Shown here: piece by piece, positions 6,575 through 10,530 of the stretch
Numbering within the stretch: position 1 is the stretch's first letter
Layout of the letters: each line of letters opens with the position of its first letter
Assembly (NCBI GenBank): GCA_030621275.1
Contig: JAUXHY010000021.1
Location: forward strand, 1-10,530
Length of the DNA stretch: 10,530 bases
Direction: 5' to 3'
Origin: a bacterium
GTDB lineage: Bacteria > Fidelibacterota > Marinisomatia > Marinisomatales > JAHJCW01
Translations under genes and position numbers: made by a program
Notes under the pieces: model-generated
Database searches by the model: none
What the model was told of the DNA's origin: nothing
What the model saw: only the letters and a program-made list of their open reading frames with translations

Positions 6575-7363
6575 ATGAAATCAATAATAATTACCTTACT
6601 ACTGGTAGTTAATACTGTGTTGGGAGGCGTAGCAGTATTAAATGGATTAGCACATGAACTTAACGTTACACCCGGCAATACTTATAAAGGCAAGATCGAG
6701 TTGCAAAATGCTTCTGATATTGCACAGGTTGTTACAATTTATCAATCTGATCTGGCTACAAAGTATACCGGAGAAACATTTTATACAGATTCAATAACTA
6801 ATGACAGATCAAATATCAGTTGGATAAACCTATCTAATCTAAGTATAACACTTGAAAGCAAAGAGAAAGGAAGCATAGATTTTCAGATCACCGTACCTAA
6901 TTCCAATACACTTGCAGGAACATATTGGAGTGTTATTATGGTAGAACCCCGCGATCCAATTCATGTCCAAAAGGATGAAAGTGGCTATAGTATTCAATCC
7001 AAAATACGGTATGCTATACAAATCGTATGCAATATCGGTGAAACCGGAATAACTGACCTGAAATTCTTAAATATTTCTCAGGAAACATACAAAGATAAAC
7101 ACTACTTAGAGGTAGACATTGAAAATAACGGGCAAGTTCTTATTAAGCCAACTCTAACACTTGAATTATTTGATGTTCAAGGAAACGGTATGCCTATCAT
7201 TAAAGCCGAAAAACAAAGAATATTCCCAAATTCATCGAAAAGATATATAATTGAAATAGACAATATTAAACCTGGTGTATATCAGGGAATTTTAATAGCT
7301 GATTGTGCGACAGATGATCTTTTTGGTGTTAATGTTACTCTTCATTTGAAAGATGATGGCTAA
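6575..7363 (+). CDS. Two-domain Ig-like periplasmic protein, candidate chaperone (DUF916/WxLIP-like)
   Basis: 262 aa with a signal peptide at about 1-18 (IIITLLLVVNTVLGG). The mature part forms two beta-sandwich-like halves. The first (about 25-155) reads LNVTPGNTYKGKIELQN, a Trp in SWINL (82-86), a Pro-rich turn with TVPNSNTLAGTYWSVIMVEP (106-125), then IQSKIRYAIQIVCN (140-153). The second (about 158-258) starts ITDLKFLNISQE and contains VDIENNGQVLIKPTLTLELFD and KPGVYQGILIAD. The 'PG....i.l.N', 'W' and 'G.Y...I.V' spacing resembles the DUF916 domain of Gram-positive WxL-interacting proteins. Size and two-domain layout equal those of pilus chaperones such as FimC, and the IQSKIRYAIQI strand recalls the strand chaperones use to hold a subunit. 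Its position between subunit and barrel genes fits a chaperone. The exact family is inferred, as classical chaperone signatures are not obvious. Confidence 0.8.
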   Translation: MKSIIITLLLVVNTVLGGVAVLNGLAHELNVTPGNTYKGKIELQNASDIAQVVTIYQSDLATKYTGETFYTDSITNDRSNISWINLSNLSITLESKEKGSIDFQITVPNSNTLAGTYWSVIMVEPRDPIHVQKDESGYSIQSKIRYAIQIVCNIGETGITDLKFLNISQETYKDKHYLEVDIENNGQVLIKPTLTLELFDVQGNGMPIIKAEKQRIFPNSSKRYIIEIDNIKPGVYQGILIADCATDDLFGVNVTLHLKDDG

Positions 7364-10040
7364 AATTCGTGATCTATTTGTTTCTATATTACTGATCTGT
7401 TCTCAGGCTTTTAGCCAAAATATCGGCGCCCAGTTGATCAAAGGGTTGCCGTCTAACTTGAGTCCTGGTTCAAGCAATACTATTGTATTTAAATTATCAA
7501 ACAATAATGACCAAGATGTCATTTTAAATGCAAAATTAAAAGCGCCGTTGAACTGGCGATTATTCTACAATAAGTCTATACCAATTCAAGGAAACTCTGT
7601 AGCGATACTACCTATTGGTGTAAGGATTCCTCTTGCCACTCCACCGGGATTTTATCAGATCTTTTTGGAATTAAAAAATTCAGATTTGAACTATAATGAC
7701 ACAATAAGTGTCGATACGCATGTTCTAAAAAATATTGATATTGTAGTACAATTAGTTGACGCTCCTAAAATATCTATGTCAGGTAAAGACATATTAGCAG
7801 ATTTTAGTATTTATAATAAAAGTAACAGTAAACGAAAAATACATTTGGAATCTTCTACCGGCACAATAAATGGCACAAAAAGTTTAACACTTGATATGGG
7901 AGAAACAAAAGTTGTAAACGTTTTCTGTACAACTGATCCTGAATTAAAGAGAACTCTAAATCAAATGATCGATTTGTCTGTCACGTCGGGTCCTTATCAA
8001 AAAATTGAAAAAACTTACGTAACTGTAATTCCTTCAAAAAACTATAAAACGGACAAATATCATAGACTTCCTACGGAAATAAGTGCTATGTATTTATATC
8101 GAAATTTCGGCGATTATAAGTATACAGGATTTCAAGGTAATTTGTTTAGTAGCGGTAGCCTGGACCCCGAAAACAAGCACCATCTAGAAATTAGAGCAAG
8201 AGGTCCGAATCAATTTGATAATTCCATATTAGGACTATATGATGAGTACTATTTGAATTATAACTCAGATAAAATTCATTTGTTTATAGGGGATGACACA
8301 TACTCACTTACACCGTTAACTGAATATGGACGATATGGAACGGGTGTATTGGCCGAATATAATGACCAAAGCTACGAACTTGGTTTTTTCTATATGCAAC
8401 CAAGGTTTTTCCCCGACTATAAGGAGGAATTAGCAGGATACATAAATTATAATTTTGATGATGAAAACAAGGTTGGGCTAACATTCTTACAAAAAATTCC
8501 TGATGGATCTGATAAACCAATTAATATTTATTCCGCTGAATACACTATTAATCCACTTGAATATTTAGAGATAGACGTAGAATATTCTTTTGGGAAATTA
8601 GATAAGAAAACAGGAACCGGATACAGCATTGAACTATCAAATCAAACTGAAAAAACTTATGCCTCTGCGCAGATAGTAGATGCAGGTAAAAATTTCCCAG
8701 GGTATTATAATAATACGCGTTATTTGAATGGAAATTTCCAATATGTAATGAATAAGAATTTAAAAATATTTACAAATTTTCATGAAGATGAAAGTAATGC
8801 TCAGCGAGATACTTTATATGGTGTTTCTCCTTATTCAAAATATTTAGTTGGTGGATTAGCCTTTTCATATAGATTGCAAGATTATCTCAATTTATATATC
8901 GGAAAACGTGAGAGGAAAGACCGAATGCCGTTACAAAAATTTCATTATGAAGAAAATTTTTCAAGAATATCCTTTGTTAATAATCTCTATAAATTTCAAA
9001 CCAATATCAACGGAGAACTGGCTAACACGACTAATTTTATTACAGGTGCCAGTGGAGAATCATATAAGAGTTCATTCACATTACGATATAAACATTCACC
9101 AAAATTTATATTTAGTTCATTTCTCCAATATTACGATACTTATCGATATTCTGAAGATCGATCACAAGAAATAATATATGGAGGAGAAACAACCCTTAAT
9201 TTTAATTCGCACATAAACCTAAATATATCATTTCAAAATACTCATAACATAGAAGATTACTACCGCGATCGGAGTCTATTTGATTTACGGTTTACCAAAA
9301 CAATAAGAGAAAAACATAAATTTGAATTTTTATGGTCAGAAGCTCTAAAACAAAAACAAGTTGATGACAGAGATACTTACATCGGACTAAAATATACATT
9401 TCATTTTGGAATTCCGTTGAAAAAGACAAAAGACCTTGGCAGTATTCGCGGACGACTAATCAATAGCGGTGTAAAAAGTATAGCAAATGTTATTTTAAAT
9501 CTTGGAGGGCGAATACAAGTGACGGATGAAGATGGTCTATTTATTTTCTCTGATATTCCTCCCGGTGATCATTATCTGTATATCAATAATGCTTCATTGA
9601 ATTTTAATGATATTGCAACGGTGAAAACCCCCATGATCGTTACCATTGAACCTGACAAATTAACAGACATACAAATAGAATTAACAAAAGCAGGCAATAT
9701 ATCAGGTAGTGTTTTGCTTGATTTTGAAGATTTAAGATCAGAACGATTGACTTCTGATATAAGTGATATAGATAACAAAGATGTTATTGTTGAACTCCAA
9801 CTCGATAATGAATTTCATCGTACTATAGTAAATTTGAACGATAAATTTCAGTTTACCGGATTACGTCCCGGGAATTGGACAGTAAGAGTTTATCATAATA
9901 GTCTTGGAAATAATTTTACAATTAAAAATTCAGAAATGATTGTTAATTTAAAGGCAGGCGAATCTACTACTATAAATATTAATGTTATTAAAAAAGCCCG
10001 AAGAATCAGGTTTCAACCAACGGAAATAATTATTAACTAA
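7353..10040 (+). CDS. Large outer-membrane beta-barrel with Ig-like N-terminus and two regulatory-like C-terminal domains, candidate usher
   Basis: 895 aa, the size of pilus ushers (about 800-900). Signal peptide 1-21 (AFS-QN). Residues about 26-225 form two Ig-like domains; the first (LSPGSSNTIVFKLSN, ATPPGFYQIFLELKN) resembles NEW3-type domains. From about 240 to 690 the sequence is a run of alternating polar and aromatic strands (FQGNLFSSGSL, YDEYYLNYNSDKIHLFIGDD, YELGFFYMQPRFF, YTFHFGIPL) typical of an outer-membrane barrel. The FIGDD..SL..L...GR.GTG stretch (311-331) recalls the 'lGd....s.l...' region of ushers. Residues about 696-780 and 781-879 are two carboxypeptidase-regulatory-like domains (GSIRGRLINSGVKSIANVIL, TDEDGLFIFSDIPPGDHYLYI; GNISGSVLLDFED, LRPGNWTVRVYHN), a place where ushers also carry two soluble domains. 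There is no TonB box or obvious plug domain, which argues against a TonB receptor. The gene overlaps its neighbour by 11 bp (or 8 if the second ATG is used), which implies coupled translation. Confidence 0.8.
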   Translation: MMAKIRDLFVSILLICSQAFSQNIGAQLIKGLPSNLSPGSSNTIVFKLSNNNDQDVILNAKLKAPLNWRLFYNKSIPIQGNSVAILPIGVRIPLATPPGFYQIFLELKNSDLNYNDTISVDTHVLKNIDIVVQLVDAPKISMSGKDILADFSIYNKSNSKRKIHLESSTGTINGTKSLTLDMGETKVVNVFCTTDPELKRTLNQMIDLSVTSGPYQKIEKTYVTVIPSKNYKTDKYHRLPTEISAMYLYRNFGDYKYTGFQGNLFSSGSLDPENKHHLEIRARGPNQFDNSILGLYDEYYLNYNSDKIHLFIGDDTYSLTPLTEYGRYGTGVLAEYNDQSYELGFFYMQPRFFPDYKEELAGYINYNFDDENKVGLTFLQKIPDGSDKPINIYSAEYTINPLEYLEIDVEYSFGKLDKKTGTGYSIELSNQTEKTYASAQIVDAGKNFPGYYNNTRYLNGNFQYVMNKNLKIFTNFHEDESNAQRDTLYGVSPYSKYLVGGLAFSYRLQDYLNLYIGKRERKDRMPLQKFHYEENFSRISFVNNLYKFQTNINGELANTTNFITGASGESYKSSFTLRYKHSPKFIFSSFLQYYDTYRYSEDRSQEIIYGGETTLNFNSHINLNISFQNTHNIEDYYRDRSLFDLRFTKTIREKHKFEFLWSEALKQKQVDDRDTYIGLKYTFHFGIPLKKTKDLGSIRGRLINSGVKSIANVILNLGGRIQVTDEDGLFIFSDIPPGDHYLYINNASLNFNDIATVKTPMIVTIEPDKLTDIQIELTKAGNISGSVLLDFEDLRSERLTSDISDIDNKDVIVELQLDNEFHRTIVNLNDKFQFTGLRPGNWTVRVYHNSLGNNFTIKNSEMIVNLKAGESTTININVIKKARRIRFQPTEIIIN

Positions 10041-10041
10041 T

Positions 10042-10530
10042 ATGAAATTCCAAACTATCATATTATATATCTTTATTTTGTGTACGGCTAATATTTGTTT
10101 TTCGCAAACACAGTCTACACACAATGCTTATTTCACTCTACCCGAAATTGCCATTTTGAACATTGAACCCAATACAAATGATATAATTTTAGAGTTTGAA
10201 GCACCTACTGATCCGGGAGATGAGCTTACTCCTATCGGGGGAGATACAAAATGGTTGAATTATACAGCTACGTTAGCCTTGGGAGGAACACCAAAAATCA
10301 TAACAGCCCAAGTATCAGCTTCTACAAATATTCCCGGACTTAAAATTGAATTACTTATTTCAAAATATAATGGCAATGGTAAGGGAGTATTTGGAACATC
10401 AGTAGGAACAATAAATCTTTCTTCAACAGCTCAAACAATTATATCCGGAATTGGAGGCTGTTTTACTCGAAATGGAGCAAACAGAGGGCATGAAATTGAA
10501 TATAATGCATCTATTGATGATTATTCTATC
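10042..10530 (+). CDS. Divergent secreted paralogue (subunit 3), 3' end outside window
   Basis: The reading frame is open for 163 codons to the window edge. Signal peptide 1-21 (TIILYIFILCTANICFS-Q). Shared with subunits 1 and 2 are the N-terminal strand YFTLPEIAILNIEP (30-43), APTDPGDEL (54-62), KWLNYTAT (70-77), KYNGNGKGVFG (108-118) and SSTAQTIISGI (127-137), but identity is clearly lower. It is the only one of the three with a cysteine in the mature part (C140). The C-terminal alternating strand is expected just past the window. The ATG at 10042 lies one base after the stop of the barrel gene and has no ribosome site, so translation is probably coupled. The last position in a fibre operon is often taken by a tip or adhesive subunit, but that role here is inference. 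Confidence 0.82.
   Translation, partial: MKFQTIILYIFILCTANICFSQTQSTHNAYFTLPEIAILNIEPNTNDIILEFEAPTDPGDELTPIGGDTKWLNYTATLALGGTPKIITAQVSASTNIPGLKIELLISKYNGNGKGVFGTSVGTINLSSTAQTIISGIGGCFTRNGANRGHEIEYNASIDDYSI

Noticed and set aside
7353..10040. Reading the barrel protein as a TonB-dependent receptor because of its carboxypeptidase-regulatory-like domains
   Set aside because: Those domains are C-terminal here, while SusC-type receptors carry them at the N-terminus before a plug. No plug or TonB box is seen.

Overview
The window is AT-rich bacterial chromosome from a Gram-negative organism: it encodes a TolC-type outer-membrane channel, periplasmic adaptor proteins, and proteins with Sec signal peptides ending in '..S-Q', as is common in the Fibrobacteres-Chlorobi-Bacteroidetes (FCB) superphylum. 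The pairing of a YIP1-family membrane protein with TolC-MacA-MacB, the AT-rich coding style and the weak or missing Shine-Dalgarno sites on several genes suggest an FCB-type lineage such as Marinimicrobia or Ignavibacteria. This placement is an inference and is not proven here.

Left half (1-4762, minus strand): a tightly spaced operon read leftwards, in the order YIP1-family membrane protein, TolC-like outer-membrane channel, MacA-like adaptor, MacB-like ATPase, MacB-like permease (cut by the window edge). Gaps between genes are 3 to 27 bp. The last four genes together make a complete tripartite ABC efflux or secretion pump spanning both membranes. The adaptor carries an unusual, highly charged insertion near its C-terminal third.

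Centre (4763-5263): a roughly 500-bp AT-rich divergent intergenic region. It holds a 7+7 bp inverted repeat just upstream of the efflux operon. On the plus strand it has a perfect TATAAT with an extended-10 TG, overlapped by a sigma-54-like TTGGCAC element. A structured, A-rich leader of about 117 nt then precedes the first gene on the right.

Right half (5264-10530, plus strand): five consecutive genes for exported proteins. In order they are a small secreted beta-rich protein, a strong intrinsic terminator, a paralogue of the first protein, a two-domain Ig-like periplasmic protein, an 895-residue protein with N-terminal Ig-like domains, a predicted outer-membrane beta-barrel and two C-terminal carboxypeptidase-regulatory-like domains, and a third, more divergent paralogue that runs off the window. 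From the second paralogue on, the genes are close-packed, overlapping or 1 bp apart. The layout (abundant subunit, minor subunit, chaperone-sized protein, usher-sized barrel, distal subunit) matches a chaperone-usher pilus operon. The subunits end in an alternating hydrophobic strand (VTYTLT) like the chaperone-bound strand of pilins. I did not recognise these proteins as members of a named fimbrial family. I therefore propose a divergent or undescribed chaperone-usher-like surface-fibre system, with a possible further link to the WxL/DUF916 surface system of Gram-positives. This is the most interesting content of the window.
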